In this document: positions 7,824 to 16,934 of the stretch, one piece after another | How the letters are laid out: the number at the start of each line of letters is the position of its first letter | Position numbering within the stretch: position 1 is the first letter of the stretch | DNA from: Motilibacter rhizosphaerae | Lineage (GTDB): Bacteria > Actinomycetota > Actinomycetes > Motilibacterales > Motilibacteraceae | Direction: 5' to 3' | NCBI RefSeq assembly: GCF_004216915.1 | Contig: NZ_SGXD01000001.1 | Location: forward strand, 248,001-312,000 | Length of the DNA: 64,000 nucleotides | Program-made: the position numbers and the translations under genes | Notes under the pieces: model-generated | Told to the model about the DNA's origin: nothing | Database searches by the model: none | What the model saw: the letters and a program-made list of their open reading frames with translations, nothing else

Positions 7824-10800
7824 TCAGCCGCCCAGCGGCACCAGGCACCACACGGCCTTGCCCCCCGGCGTCGGCCGCGTCCCCCAGTGCGAGGCGAGCA
7901 GCGACACCAGCTGCATGCCGCGACCGTGCTCGTCCTCCGTCGTCGGGCGCAGCAGGCGGGGGTAGTACGCGGCGGAGTCCCGCACCTCGAGCACGACGTG
8001 CGACGGCGTGCGGCGCAGGCGCAGCTGGACCGGCGGCTGCCCGTGGACGATGGCGTTGGTGACGAGCTCGCTGGTGAGCAGGACGACGTCGGCAGTGGTG
8101 CCGGCGCCGACCCCCCAGCCGGAGAGCTGGCGCGCGGCGAACGAGCGGGCCGTGGACACCGCGGTGTCGGCGGGCTCGACGTGCAGGGCGGCGACGGGGG
8201 TGGCGTCCGCGGCGGCGCTGACCCGCGCGAGCAGCAGCGCCACGTCGTCGTCCGGGCCGTCGGGGAGCATCGCGTGCACCACGAGCTCGGGGAGGCCGTC
8301 GACGGTCCCACGACCGCGTACGGCCTCGGCGAGCACCGCGGTCAGCCGGGAGATCCCGTCGTCGAGGTCGCTGTCGCGGTGCTCGACCAGCCCGTCGGTG
8401 TAGAGCAGCAGCCGGGCGTCGGCCGGGACCGCGAGCCGCTGCTCCCTCATCCCGGGGCGACCCGCTCCGAGCGGCGGCCCGTTGACCCCGGGCAGCTGCT
8501 GGACCTCCCCGCCGGGCAGCACGAGGAGCGGCGGCAGGTGCCCGGCGTTGGCGTAGACCAGCGACTGCTCGCCCGGGTCGTAGACCGCGTAGACGCAGGT
8601 GACGATCTGGTCCTCGCCGAGGTCGCGGACGACGCCGTCGAGCAGCTCGAGCAGGTCCGCCGGCGGCAGGTCCAGGCGCGCGTAGGCCCGGATGGCGGTC
8701 CGCAGCTGCCCCATGACGGCGGCGGCGCGCACCCCGCGGCCCATGACGTCGCCGAGGACGAGCGCCGTGCGGCCGGCGCCGAGCTCGATGACGTCGTACC
8801 AGTCGCCGCCGACCTGCGTGCCCTCGACGCCCGCGCGGTAGTAGGTCGCGACCTCGAGGTGGTCGGGCTCGAAGGAGCGGGCGGGCAGCAGGCTGGCCTG
8901 CAGCTCGTCGGCGATGCGGTGCTCGCGGGCCGCGGCCTCCTGGGCGGCGGCGGCAGCGGCCCGCGCCTGCTCGGCAGCGGCCCGGCGCACCGAGTCGAGC
9001 TCGAGGTTGGCGCGCACGCGGGCGAGCAGCTCGGGCGCGGCGAACGGCTTGACGAGGTAGTCGTCGGCGCCCGCGTCGAGCCCCTCGACCGTGGCCTCCT
9101 CGCCCGCCCGCGCGGAGAGCAGCACGACCGGGACGTCGGCGGTGCGCTCGTCGGCGCGCAGGGCGGCGAGCAGCCCGAAGCCGTCGAGCCGCGGCATCAT
9201 GACGTCGCTCAGCACGAGGTCCGGCGGCGACTCCAGCGCCAGAGCGAGGCCGGCCTCGCCGTCCGCGGCCCACTCCACGGCGTAGTCGTGCTGGAGCAGC
9301 CCGACGACGTAGTCGCGCATGTCGGCGTTGTCCTCGACGACGAGCACCCGGGAGCCCGGGCGGCCCGCGGCGTCGGCTCCCGAGCGCCGGCTCTGCCAGC
9401 GCCCCGCCTCGGCGACGTACGCAGTGGCCCGCTCCGCCGCGGCGCGCGCCGCGGAGGGCTGCTCGGCGACCAGCGCCGCCGGGAGGTGCGCGCTGCCGTA
9501 CGGGAGCCGGACCGTGAACGCGCTGCCCCTGCCCGGCTCGCTGTCGAGCCCGACGCTGCCACCGTGCAGGGCCACGAGCTCGCCGACGAGCGCGAGGCCG
9601 ATGCCGGAGCCCTCGTGGGTGCGCGCGGCGACCCCCTCGACGCGGGCGAAGCGCTCGAACACCCGCTGCTGGTCGGCACGGGCGATGCCGATGCCCGTGT
9701 CGCTGACGACGAGCTCCACGGCGTCCCCGGCGGGCCGGACGGTGACGGTGATGCTGCCCTCGGCGGTGAACTTGAGCGCGTTGGAGAGCAGGTTGAGCAC
9801 GACCTTGGCCCACAGCTCGCGGTCGAGCCACACCGGCTGGTCCGCGGGGGTGCAGTCGACGACCAGCTCCAGCCCGGCGCGCGCCACGGCGTCGGCGAAC
9901 GCCTCGGCGAGCTCGCGCGTCTCGGCCGCGAGGTCGACCGGCTCGAAGCGCGCAGACAGCCGCCCCGACTCGAGCCGGGAGAAGTCGAGCAGGTCGTTGA
10001 CCAGCGTGAGCAGGCGCAGCCCGTTGCGCGAGATGAGCTCCATCCGCGAGCGCTGCTCGGCGTTGAGCGCGTGGTCCCTGTCGCGCAGCGCGTCCTGCGC
10101 CGGCCCGAGCAGCAGCGTGAGCGGCGTCCGGAACTCGTGGCTGACGTTGGTGAAGAACGCGGTCTTGGCCCGGTCGATCTCGGCGAGCCGCTCGGCGCGG
10201 TGCCGCTCCGCCTCGTACGCCGCGGCGCGCGACAGCCCGGCAGCCACCTGGCCGGCCACGAGGTCGACGAAGGCCGTGTAGCGCTCCTCGACGGGGCGCA
10301 CGGGGTTGAGGCCGGCGACGAGGAAGCCGACCGCCGTGCCGTCGGCCTCGCGGAAGGGGACGCAGCGAGCGGCGCGCGACGGCTCGTCCCAGGCGCCGGA
10401 GGGCAGGTCGGGCACGAGGTCGTCCAGCCCCTCGACGGTGACCGCCCGGCCGCCGCGCACCGCGTCGAGCGGCCAGAGCTCGTGCGAGGCGAGCAGCGGG
10501 GAGCCGGCCGGCACGCCGCTGCTGCCGGCGAGCCGCGGCACGCCGTCCTCGAGCAGCCACAGCAGGCTGAAGGGGAGCGAGCGCTGGTCGCGCTCGAGGC
10601 TCGCGGCCGCGGCGGCCGCCACCTCGTCCTGCGTGCGGACCCCGGTCAGCGCGGCACCGAGGTCGCTCAGCGTGCGCAGGTGCCGCTCGCCGATGACGCG
10701 GTCGGTGTCCTCGGTGACCACGCAGAGCATGCCGGCGACGCGGTCCTCGTCGTCCCACAGCGGGCTGTAGGAGAACGTGTGGTAGCTCTCCTCGCGGAAC

Positions 10801-11165
10801 CCGCTGCGCTGGAGGAAGAGCAGCAGCGCCTCGTCCCACGTCGCGTCGCCGGTCTGGAGGACGTGCTCGATGCGCGGCCCGATGTCGGGCCAGATCTCCG
10901 ACCACACCTCGCGCGCCGGGCGGCCGAGCGCCCACGGGTACTTCTGCCCGAGGGTGTCGCGGCGGTAGGCGTCGTTGCAGAAGAACGTGAGCTCCGGGCC
11001 CCACGCCATCCACATCGAGAAGCGGGAGTGCAGCACCGTGCGCACGACCGAGACGAGCTCGCGGGGCCACTTCTCCGGAGGACCGAGCGGCGTCGCCTCC
11101 CAGTCGACCTCGCCGAGGTGGCGGCCAACCGCTCCGCTGCTGCGGAGGAAGGGCAGGTCGGTCAC
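7824..11165 (-). CDS. Hybrid PAS-GAF histidine kinase / receiver / SpoIIE-type PP2C phosphatase / RsbW-like ATPase
   Basis: A single 1113-residue cytosolic signalling protein. In order it carries a PAS-like domain (about 20-155), a GAF-like domain (160-320), HisKA with H343 in NVSHEFRTP, HATPase (445-560; NLLSNALKF, DTGIGI, GSGIGLA), a receiver (606-720) with D654 in VLSDVMMPRLDG and K706, a short coiled coil (725-750), a SpoIIE/PP2C phosphatase (750-985; GGDWYD, GDVMGRG, AGHLPP, TDGLVE, DDDVALLL) and a second HATPase (1005-1110; LTSELVTNAIVHG, GRGMQL). Known families imply autophosphorylation, transfer to the receiver, and control of anti-anti-sigma phosphorylation. No STAS-domain partner lies next to it. 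All key residues are intact. Its start is only 12 nt beyond the stop of the upstream glycerophosphodiesterase gene, so the genes are probably cotranscribed. Confidence 0.92.
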   Translation of the reverse strand: MTDLPFLRSSGAVGRHLGEVDWEATPLGPPEKWPRELVSVVRTVLHSRFSMWMAWGPELTFFCNDAYRRDTLGQKYPWALGRPAREVWSEIWPDIGPRIEHVLQTGDATWDEALLLFLQRSGFREESYHTFSYSPLWDDEDRVAGMLCVVTEDTDRVIGERHLRTLSDLGAALTGVRTQDEVAAAAAASLERDQRSLPFSLLWLLEDGVPRLAGSSGVPAGSPLLASHELWPLDAVRGGRAVTVEGLDDLVPDLPSGAWDEPSRAARCVPFREADGTAVGFLVAGLNPVRPVEERYTAFVDLVAGQVAAGLSRAAAYEAERHRAERLAEIDRAKTAFFTNVSHEFRTPLTLLLGPAQDALRDRDHALNAEQRSRMELISRNGLRLLTLVNDLLDFSRLESGRLSARFEPVDLAAETRELAEAFADAVARAGLELVVDCTPADQPVWLDRELWAKVVLNLLSNALKFTAEGSITVTVRPAGDAVELVVSDTGIGIARADQQRVFERFARVEGVAARTHEGSGIGLALVGELVALHGGSVGLDSEPGRGSAFTVRLPYGSAHLPAALVAEQPSAARAAAERATAYVAEAGRWQSRRSGADAAGRPGSRVLVVEDNADMRDYVVGLLQHDYAVEWAADGEAGLALALESPPDLVLSDVMMPRLDGFGLLAALRADERTADVPVVLLSARAGEEATVEGLDAGADDYLVKPFAAPELLARVRANLELDSVRRAAAEQARAAAAAAQEAAAREHRIADELQASLLPARSFEPDHLEVATYYRAGVEGTQVGGDWYDVIELGAGRTALVLGDVMGRGVRAAAVMGQLRTAIRAYARLDLPPADLLELLDGVVRDLGEDQIVTCVYAVYDPGEQSLVYANAGHLPPLLVLPGGEVQQLPGVNGPPLGAGRPGMREQRLAVPADARLLLYTDGLVEHRDSDLDDGISRLTAVLAEAVRGRGTVDGLPELVVHAMLPDGPDDDVALLLARVSAAADATPVAALHVEPADTAVSTARSFAARQLSGWGVGAGTTADVVLLTSELVTNAIVHGQPPVQLRLRRTPSHVVLEVRDSAAYYPRLLRPTTEDEHGRGMQLVSLLASHWGTRPTPGGKAVWCLVPLGG

Positions 11166-11177
11166 GCGGTCATCCTG

Positions 11178-11840
11178 TCAGGGTTCGTGCAGGGCCACGA
11201 CTCGCCGCAGCACGGCTGCCGAGTCGGTGGTGACGCCGGTGACGCCCGCCGCGAGGACGCGGTCGCACTCCTCGAGGTCGTTCACGGTCCAGGCGACCTG
11301 GAGCTCCAGCAGCTCGCCGAGCTCCCGGACCAGGTCCGCGGTGACGTGCGCGGACGCGAGCGAGGCGCCGTACGCCGTCCCGTCGCCGATCCGCCCGCCA
11401 CCGGCGACCGCCGTGCGCAGCGCGGCCACCTCGCGCGCATCGCCCGCGGAGAGCAGCACCCGCACGCCGGGCGGGCCGGCGAGCTCGGCGAGCGAGGGCC
11501 AGTGCCGGCCGCAGACGAGCACCTCGCGGCGCGCTGCCGCCAGCAGCGGGGCGACCGCGCGCGCGAGCCGCACGTCCTCGCCCTTGAGGTCGACCATCAC
11601 CCGGTGCTCCCCGGGCAGGGCGTCGACCGCCTCGAGCACCTGCTCGAGCACGAGCTGCGCGCCCCAGCCGCGGCGTACGCGGCCCTCGTCCCAGAGCAGC
11701 GGGAGCGGCCCGATCCGGGAGGCGTGGCGCACCTCCACCCGGCCGCGGGGCCCGGGCTGCACGTCGAGCTCGAGCACGTCCGCGCCGGCGGCGACCGCCG
11801 CGCGCACCGCCGCGAGCGAGTTGCCGCCCCGGTGCGCCAC
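11178..11840 (-). CDS. Glycerophosphodiester phosphodiesterase
   Basis: GDPD-family TIM-barrel enzyme that hydrolyses glycerophosphodiesters to glycerol-3-phosphate and an alcohol. About 221 residues from the GTG at 11840. The catalytic HRGG motif comes right at the N-terminus, followed by LELDVQ (metal-binding Glu/Asp), then VMVDLK and the C-terminal VAWTVND and GVTGVTTD typical of the family. The GTG start leaves almost nothing before the histidine. A CTG at 11867, overlapping the stop of the upstream response regulator, would add nine residues (with RRPLAVAHRGG completing strand 1) and may be the true start. The gene is sandwiched between the OmpR-type regulator and the hybrid kinase on the same strand. 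It lacks a signal peptide, so it is cytosolic. Confidence 0.8.
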   Translation of the reverse strand: MAHRGGNSLAAVRAAVAAGADVLELDVQPGPRGRVEVRHASRIGPLPLLWDEGRVRRGWGAQLVLEQVLEAVDALPGEHRVMVDLKGEDVRLARAVAPLLAAARREVLVCGRHWPSLAELAGPPGVRVLLSAGDAREVAALRTAVAGGGRIGDGTAYGASLASAHVTADLVRELGELLELQVAWTVNDLEECDRVLAAGVTGVTTDSAAVLRRVVALHEP

Positions 11841-11863
11841 GGCGAGCGGCCGGCGGGTGCCGC

Positions 11864-12568
11864 TCAGGGCGCGCCGGTCCCGCCGCCCGCCGCGGGCTCC
11901 GAGGGCACGAGGCGGTAGCCCGCGCCGCGCACCGTCTGCAGGTCCTGGCGCCCGAAGGGCCGGTCGACCTTCTCCCGCAGGTAGCGGACGTAGACGTCGA
12001 CGACGTTGGAGTCGCCGTCGTAGGCGAAGTCCCACACCCGCTCGATGAGCTCCTGGCGGCTCAGCACCTGGCCCGCGTTGGCCATGAACTCCCGCAGCAG
12101 CGCGAACTCCTTGGCCGTCAGCTCGATGCCGGCGTCACCGCGGCGCACCTCCCGGCTGCCGGGGTCGAGGACGAGGTCGCCGACGGTGAGCACCGTCGGG
12201 CGCTCCTTCGCCTCGCGCCGCGTCACCGCGCGGAGCCGCGCCTGCAGCTCGGGCAGGGCGAAGGGCTTGGTCAGGTAGTCGTCCGCGCCGGCGTCGAGGC
12301 CCGCGACGCGGTCGTCGACGGACTGGCGGCCGGTGAGCATGAGCACGGGCATCCAGCGGCCCTCGTCGCGCAGCTGGCGGCAGACCGAGAACCCGTCCCG
12401 GTCGGGCAGCTGGCCGTCGAGGACCACGGCGTCGTACGCGTGCTCCCGCGCCATCCAGAGGCCCTCGTCCCCGGTCCCCGCCACGTCCACGGCCCAGCCC
12501 TGCCGCGTGAGGGCCGAGCGCAGCAGCGCGCTCACGTCCGTGTCGTCCTCGACCACCAGCACCCGCAT
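11864..12568 (-). CDS. OmpR-family response regulator
   Basis: DNA-binding two-component regulator of 234 residues. The receiver (1-115) has acidic pocket EDD (7-9), phospho-acceptor D51 in VVLDGQLPDRDG, T/S in LTG and K in TKPF. A C-terminal winged helix (about 130-225) shows LTAKEFALLREF, VLSRQELIERVWDF and SNVVDVYVRYLREKVD followed by VRGAGYRL, as in PhoB/OmpR proteins. No kinase gene is directly upstream. The 3' end may be translationally coupled to the glycerophosphodiesterase gene. The tail GGGTGAP is unusually Gly-rich. The start ATG at 12568 faces the CheY-like gene divergently (147 nt between starts). Targets cannot be inferred. Confidence 0.9.
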   Translation of the reverse strand: MRVLVVEDDTDVSALLRSALTRQGWAVDVAGTGDEGLWMAREHAYDAVVLDGQLPDRDGFSVCRQLRDEGRWMPVLMLTGRQSVDDRVAGLDAGADDYLTKPFALPELQARLRAVTRREAKERPTVLTVGDLVLDPGSREVRRGDAGIELTAKEFALLREFMANAGQVLSRQELIERVWDFAYDGDSNVVDVYVRYLREKVDRPFGRQDLQTVRGAGYRLVPSEPAAGGGTGAP

Positions 12569-12715
12569 GGGGTGAAGGATACGGACACCGACCACTGGTG
12601 ACGCGCCGTCACCCGCACGGAGCAGCGCGTGCCGGGGGTCCTGCTCATGTCCACCCCCGCGCGGGCCGATCAGGGGGGCGCAGCGAGGGCTGCGCAGGAG
12701 CAGGGAGGGGACACC

Positions 12716-13093
12716 ATGGCGCGCGTCCTGGTGGTCGACGACGACGACGACATCCGCGGGCTGGTCTCGATGCGGCTCAAGGCCGCCGGGCACCGCGTCG
12801 TCGCGGTCGGCGACGGCAACGAGGCGCTCGCCCTCGTCGAGGAGCGCGGCATGCCCGAGGTGGCCGTGCTCGACGTCAGCATGCCCGGGATGGACGGCTT
12901 CGAGCTGCTCCAGGCCCTGCGCGAGCTCGGCGGCGAGGACGTGCGCTGCGTGTTCCTCAGCGCCCGCGTGCAGGAGGCCGACGTGGCCCGCGGCCGCGAG
13001 GTCGGCGCGACGTACCTCACGAAGCCGTTCGTCGCCTCGGCGCTCATCAACGCGGTCGAGCGCTCCGGCGGCGCGGCCGAGGACAGCTGGTAG
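12716..13093 (+). CDS. Single-domain (CheY-like) response regulator
   Basis: A stand-alone receiver of 125 residues: acidic cluster DDDDD at 8-12, phospho-acceptor D53 in VLDVSMPGMDG, conserved Ser in FLSAR and K in LTKPF. It has no output domain, so it probably works by protein-protein contact, as an intermediate in a phosphorelay or as a sink. The ATG at 12716 is preceded by GGGAGGGGA, a good ribosome site; earlier in-frame starts lack one. It converges on the two-kinase operon (13224-16447) across a 17-bp hairpin, and those kinases lack receivers, so they are candidate partners by position. That is inference. Confidence 0.87.
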   Translation: MARVLVVDDDDDIRGLVSMRLKAAGHRVVAVGDGNEALALVEERGMPEVAVLDVSMPGMDGFELLQALRELGGEDVRCVFLSARVQEADVARGREVGATYLTKPFVASALINAVERSGGAAEDSW

Positions 13094-13124
13094 GCCGCTC
13101 CAGAGCGCAGCAGCACGACCCTCG

Positions 13125-13179
13125 AGCGAACGGGGGCACCCCGTGGGCTTCCCAGCCCCACCGGGTGCCCCCGTTCGCT
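13125..13179. terminator. 17-bp perfect hairpin between convergent signalling genes
   Basis: AGCGAACGGGGGCACCC pairs base-for-base with GGGTGCCCCCGTTCGCT, and the 21-nt centre holds a further GTGGG/CCCCAC pairing. It sits between the stops at 13093 and 13224 and is the most extended stem in this part of the window. It is very probably a bidirectional terminator. Confidence 0.75.
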
Positions 13180-13223
13180 GCTGCGGGAGGCTCCAGGCGG
13201 TCGTCCGCGGCTCGCGAGCCCGC

Positions 13224-14495
13224 TCAGCGCTGCGGCAGCGTGAAGGCGAGGGTGGCCCCGCCGCCCGGCGTCTCCTCGGCCCAGATCGTGCCGCCGTGGC
13301 GCTCCACGATGCGCTGGCAGGTCGCGAGCCCGATGCCGAACCCGCCCGGCGTCCGGCCGCCCGGCCGTCCCGAGCCCGCGGCCGTGGCGAACATGCCGAA
13401 GACGCGCTGGCGGTCGTCCGCGGGGATGCCCCGGCCGTTGTCGGCGACGCGGAAGGTCCACCCGGCCGGCGTGCGCTCGGCGGTGACCGCGATGCGGCAC
13501 GCGCCCTCCGGCCGCCGGTAGCGCAGCGCGTTGGCGACGAGGTTCTGGAGCAGCTGGCGCAGCAGCGTGGCATCGGCGTACGCGGTGGGGAGCTCCCCGG
13601 CGACGACCTCGGCCCCCGCCTCGCTCACGGCCAGCTCGAGGTCGCCGAGCACGTCGGCGAGGACCGCGCCGCAGTCGACCTGGCCGCGCCGCCCGGCGCC
13701 GCTGCCGGAGCCGGCCGAGGCGTACGACAGCAGGGCGGCGATGAGCCCCTGCATCCGCGAGACCCCGCGCCGGGCGGTCTGCACCCACGACAGGGCGTCC
13801 TCGTCGAGCTCGCCGCCGCGCAGGTCCTCGAGCAGCTCGAGGTAGCCCGAGACCGTGGTGAGCGGACTGCCGAGGTCGTGGCTCGCGACCGCGGCGAACT
13901 CCGCGAGCTCGCGGTTGCTGCGCTCGAGCTCGGCGCGCCGCGCCTGCAGCTCCTCCGCCAGCTCGTAGGTCCGGCGGGCCTGGCGGCGCCGCTCGAAGAG
14001 CGCCAGCACGAGGGCGGCGCAGTCCTCCAGGCGCAGCAGCTGGTCCGCACTCAGCGCCTTCACCGCGGAGTCGAACACGCACAGCGTCCCGAGGACGTGG
14101 CCCTGCGGGGTCACGAGGGGCACGGAGGCGTAGAACCGCACGTCGGCGAGGAGCCCGGTGACCCACGGGTTGTCGCGGTAGTCCGGGTGCTGCGAGGCGT
14201 CAAACACGTGCACGGTCCGGCCCTCGAGGAACTTCAGCGCGCACATGGAGTCCGAGCGCGGCGAGTCCGTGCCGGCGAAGCCGACCGTCGTCAGCTGGCA
14301 CTGGCGGTTCTCGTCGATGAGGTTGATCGTCGCGGTGGGGACGCCGGCGACGCTCGCCGCGACGCGGACGGCCGCCTCGAGCTCGTCATCGGCGGGCTGG
14401 TCGAGCAGCTCGTACTCGTGCAGCGCCTCCAGGCGCCGGAGCTCGAGGTCGTCCCTCGTGCTCGTGCTGGGGCTCGCTGCGCCGGCCTCGGTCAC
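13224..14495 (-). CDS. GAF-domain sensor histidine kinase
   Basis: Soluble histidine kinase of 423 residues. A GAF domain (about 25-165) shows RLEALHEYELLD and MCALKFLEGRT, the pattern of GAF modules that head many bacterial kinases and cyclases. A coiled coil (170-200) leads to HisKA with H206 in AVASHDLGSPLTT (Gly-Ser where Arg-Thr is usual) and HATPase (300-420; NLVANALRYRRP, DNGRGI, GGFGIGLA). The GTG start at 14495 has GGAGG 7 nt upstream and overlaps the upstream kinase stop by four bases (GTGA), implying coupled translation. The HDLGSP variant is common in phytochrome-like kinases. The ligand is unknown. It probably signals to the lone receiver encoded convergently. Confidence 0.9.
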   Translation of the reverse strand: MTEAGAASPSTSTRDDLELRRLEALHEYELLDQPADDELEAAVRVAASVAGVPTATINLIDENRQCQLTTVGFAGTDSPRSDSMCALKFLEGRTVHVFDASQHPDYRDNPWVTGLLADVRFYASVPLVTPQGHVLGTLCVFDSAVKALSADQLLRLEDCAALVLALFERRRQARRTYELAEELQARRAELERSNRELAEFAAVASHDLGSPLTTVSGYLELLEDLRGGELDEDALSWVQTARRGVSRMQGLIAALLSYASAGSGSGAGRRGQVDCGAVLADVLGDLELAVSEAGAEVVAGELPTAYADATLLRQLLQNLVANALRYRRPEGACRIAVTAERTPAGWTFRVADNGRGIPADDRQRVFGMFATAAGSGRPGGRTPGGFGIGLATCQRIVERHGGTIWAEETPGGGATLAFTLPQR

Positions 14496-16447
14496 GGTCC
14501 GACCTCCTCGTCGCCCCCGTCCGCGCCACCGGTCCCGCCGCTCGAGCGCGCGGGGACCGGCAGGCGCACCTCCACGTGCGTCCCGCTGCCGAGGGCCGAG
14601 CGCAGGGAGATCGCGCCGCCGTGCGCCTCGACGACCTCGCGGGCGACGGAGAGCCCGATGCCGCTGCCCTGGACGGCCTGCGCCTCGGCGTACCGCCCGC
14701 GGACGAAGCGGGAGAACACCGACTCCTGCTCCTCGGCGGGGATGCCGACGCCCGTGTCGCTGACGGAGAGGCAGACGTCGCTGCCCTCCATCCGGACGGT
14801 CACGTCGACCGACCCGCCCTCGCCGGTGAACTTCACGGCGTTGCTCAGCAGGTTGTCGACGACGCGCTCGAGAAGGGCCCGGTCGCCGGGGACGCGGGGC
14901 ACGGGCTGCAGGCGCAAGCGCACGGCGACGCCCTTCGCGCGGGCGGACACCGTGTGCTCCTCGGCGACGGTGCCGGTCAGGCCGGACAGGTCGACGGGCA
15001 CGAGCAGGCTGCTCCCCGTGCCCTCCTCGAAGCGGCTCAGCACGACGAGGTTGTCGATGAGGCGCTTGAGCCGGTACGTGTTGCGGTGGACCGCGGCGAG
15101 GGCCTGCTGGTGCAGCTCGTCGAGGCTCTCGCGGTCGTCCACGAGCAGCTCGAGGTAGCCGAGCATGCTCGTCAGCGGCGTGCGGAACTCGTGGGAGACG
15201 GTCGTCACGACGTCGCTCTTGGCCTGGTCGAGCTGGCGCAGCTGCTCGACCAGCTCCTCCTGGCGGCGCAGGTCCGCGCGGAGCAGCCGCTCGACCTCGT
15301 GACGGTGGCCGACGTCGCGGATGAAGGCGCTGACCTCGCGGGCGTCGCCCTCGCCCGTGCTCCAGAGGACGAGCTCGACGTCGAGCTCGTGGCCGTCGCG
15401 GTGCCGCACGGGGACCTCGACCGGCCGGTCGAGCATCGTGCCGACGCCCGTGTCGCGGAAGCGGGCGAACCCGCGCTGGTGGCCCTCGCGCGCCTCCTCG
15501 GGCACGAGCACCCCGGCGAAGTCGCGGCCGATCATCTCGGCGCGGGTCCAGCCGAGCAGGTCCTCCGCACGCCGGTTCCACTCCGTGACGCGGCCCTGCA
15601 TGTCGCTGGAGAGGAAGGCGTCGCCCGCGGAGTCGAGCAGGCGGCGCAGCCGCTCCTCGCGGTGGGCCAGCTCCTCCGTCCCGCGCTGGCGCTCGACCGC
15701 GCGCCCGAGGACGACGCCGACCTGCGTGAGCAGGCGGAGCAGCGGCTCGTCGACGGTGCGCACGCCCGCGTCGAGGAACTCGATGACGCCGACGACGGTG
15801 TCACCGGCGACGACGGGGAAGGCGAAGCCGGCCCGCAGCCCCGCGTCCACAGCCGCGCCCGCGCGCGGCACGAAGCCGCGGGCCAGGTCGTCGACCCACG
15901 CGGCGCGCCCGCTGGCGAGCACGGTGCCGGGGAGGCCGTCGCCGGGGGTGAAGACGAGCTCGCTCGTGCGGCGGGCGAAGGCGGCGAGCCCGGGCTGGTC
16001 GGCGTGGACGCCCGCGACGACGCGCAGCGCCTTGTCCTCGCGCAGGTACGCGGTGGCGAGCGGCGCCCCCACGAACGCGCAGAGCAGCTCGAGCGCGTCG
16101 TGCAGCGTGTCGGACATGCCGCGGACGTCGTTGGCGAGCGCGGCCACCTCGGCGAGGACGTCGGCGGCCCGCTCGCGGCGGGACGCCTCGAGCAGCACCT
16201 CGGTGTGGCGGGCGAGGACCTCGAGCTGCAGGGCGACCTGCGCGCGGTCCAGCGCGTCGGCGGGGGCGGCGGCCCAGAGCCGGCCCGTCCCCTCCGGCGA
16301 GGAGACGGGCACGGAGACGCGCTCGACGCCCTCGGCGGGGAGGGTGCCGTGCACCGGCAGCTCGCCCCGGCCCGGGAGCTCGAGGCCGGAGGCGCCCGTC
16401 AGCGCCGCGGCCAGGCGGACGACGTCGTCCAGCGGTGCGTCGCGCAC
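14492..16447 (-). CDS. GAF-PAS sensor histidine kinase
   Basis: Cytosolic kinase of 651 residues from a GTG at 16447. An N-terminal segment of unclear fold (1-95) is followed by GAF (about 100-250; DGLPGTVLASG and a following WVDD), PAS/PAC (262-378; LLDSAGDAFLSSD, EWNRRAEDLLGWTRAEMIG, FIRDVGHRHE), HisKA with H419 in TVSHEFRTPLTSMLGYLE and HATPase (about 520-635; LLSNAVKF, DTGVGIP, GSGIGLS). All catalytic motifs are intact and there is no transmembrane segment. The tail is Gly/Asp-rich. It overlaps the following GAF kinase gene by 4 nt, so the two are coexpressed and might heterodimerise. The GTG start is chosen because upstream coding is compositionally poor; a longer N-terminus cannot be ruled out. 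Confidence 0.85.
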   Translation of the reverse strand: MRDAPLDDVVRLAAALTGASGLELPGRGELPVHGTLPAEGVERVSVPVSSPEGTGRLWAAAPADALDRAQVALQLEVLARHTEVLLEASRRERAADVLAEVAALANDVRGMSDTLHDALELLCAFVGAPLATAYLREDKALRVVAGVHADQPGLAAFARRTSELVFTPGDGLPGTVLASGRAAWVDDLARGFVPRAGAAVDAGLRAGFAFPVVAGDTVVGVIEFLDAGVRTVDEPLLRLLTQVGVVLGRAVERQRGTEELAHREERLRRLLDSAGDAFLSSDMQGRVTEWNRRAEDLLGWTRAEMIGRDFAGVLVPEEAREGHQRGFARFRDTGVGTMLDRPVEVPVRHRDGHELDVELVLWSTGEGDAREVSAFIRDVGHRHEVERLLRADLRRQEELVEQLRQLDQAKSDVVTTVSHEFRTPLTSMLGYLELLVDDRESLDELHQQALAAVHRNTYRLKRLIDNLVVLSRFEEGTGSSLLVPVDLSGLTGTVAEEHTVSARAKGVAVRLRLQPVPRVPGDRALLERVVDNLLSNAVKFTGEGGSVDVTVRMEGSDVCLSVSDTGVGIPAEEQESVFSRFVRGRYAEAQAVQGSGIGLSVAREVVEAHGGAISLRSALGSGTHVEVRLPVPARSSGGTGGADGGDEEVGP

Positions 16448-16608
16448 GCAGGGACCCCCGTCCGGCTCGGAGCGCTCGAGGGGCGCCGACCGCCCCCCTT
16501 GCCCTTCGGCAGCGGGAGCGCGCGCCTGAGCCCCTGAACGGGACGAGCATGCTCCTTCCGGGCGTACGGCACACCAGCCGGGCGCCCCGCCGGCACCGGT
16601 CGGCAGCG

Positions 16609-16866
16609 TCAGCCGGTGCCGACGAGCAGGCGGCGCCACCAGGAGACCGGCTCCACGTGCCAGGCGGCGCTGCCCCCGGGCTGGAGGCAGACCGAGCACG
16701 GGTAGGCGCGGTGGGCCCTGCTGCGCGGGTGGGCGAGCTCCGCCTGGCGTGCGGCGATGACCGCGCCCGAGCGGCTGTAGCGGGTGCCGCCCCGGCGGCA
16801 GGTCGGCGCGGGCGGGGCGCTGGGAGTCGCCCGGTCGGCCCGGGCGGGCGTCGAGGTGCGCGTCAT
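16609..16866 (-). CDS. Small CxxC...WH protein, putative zinc-binding
   Basis: An 85-residue basic protein. After a Pro/Thr/Ala-rich N-terminus it contains CRRGGTRYSRSGAVIAAR, then YPCSVC, 12 residues later WHVE, and ends with WWRRLLVGTG. A single cysteine followed by a CxxC and a Trp-His resembles short actinobacterial proteins with a C-x-x-C...GxWH zinc-ribbon-like fold, whose function is unknown. The ATG at 16866 lacks a strong ribosome site. It lies between the mmpL stop (69 nt upstream) and the kinase start (161 nt downstream) on the same strand, so it may be a third gene of the tetR-mmpL operon. Confidence is limited by size. Confidence 0.55.
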   Translation of the reverse strand: MTRTSTPARADRATPSAPPAPTCRRGGTRYSRSGAVIAARQAELAHPRSRAHRAYPCSVCLQPGGSAAWHVEPVSWWRRLLVGTG

Positions 16867-16934
16867 GCGCGGGACCGTAGCGACGGTGCCTGGGAGCGGA
16901 CTGGGTGCTTCCTGGACGTCGGCTGAGAAGTGCG

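Noticed and set aside
7887-11918. A 1343-codon plus-strand frame opposite the hybrid kinase
   Set aside because: Composition is that of antisense to a GC-rich gene, with no domain motifs; the minus-strand protein has every catalytic motif of four domains.
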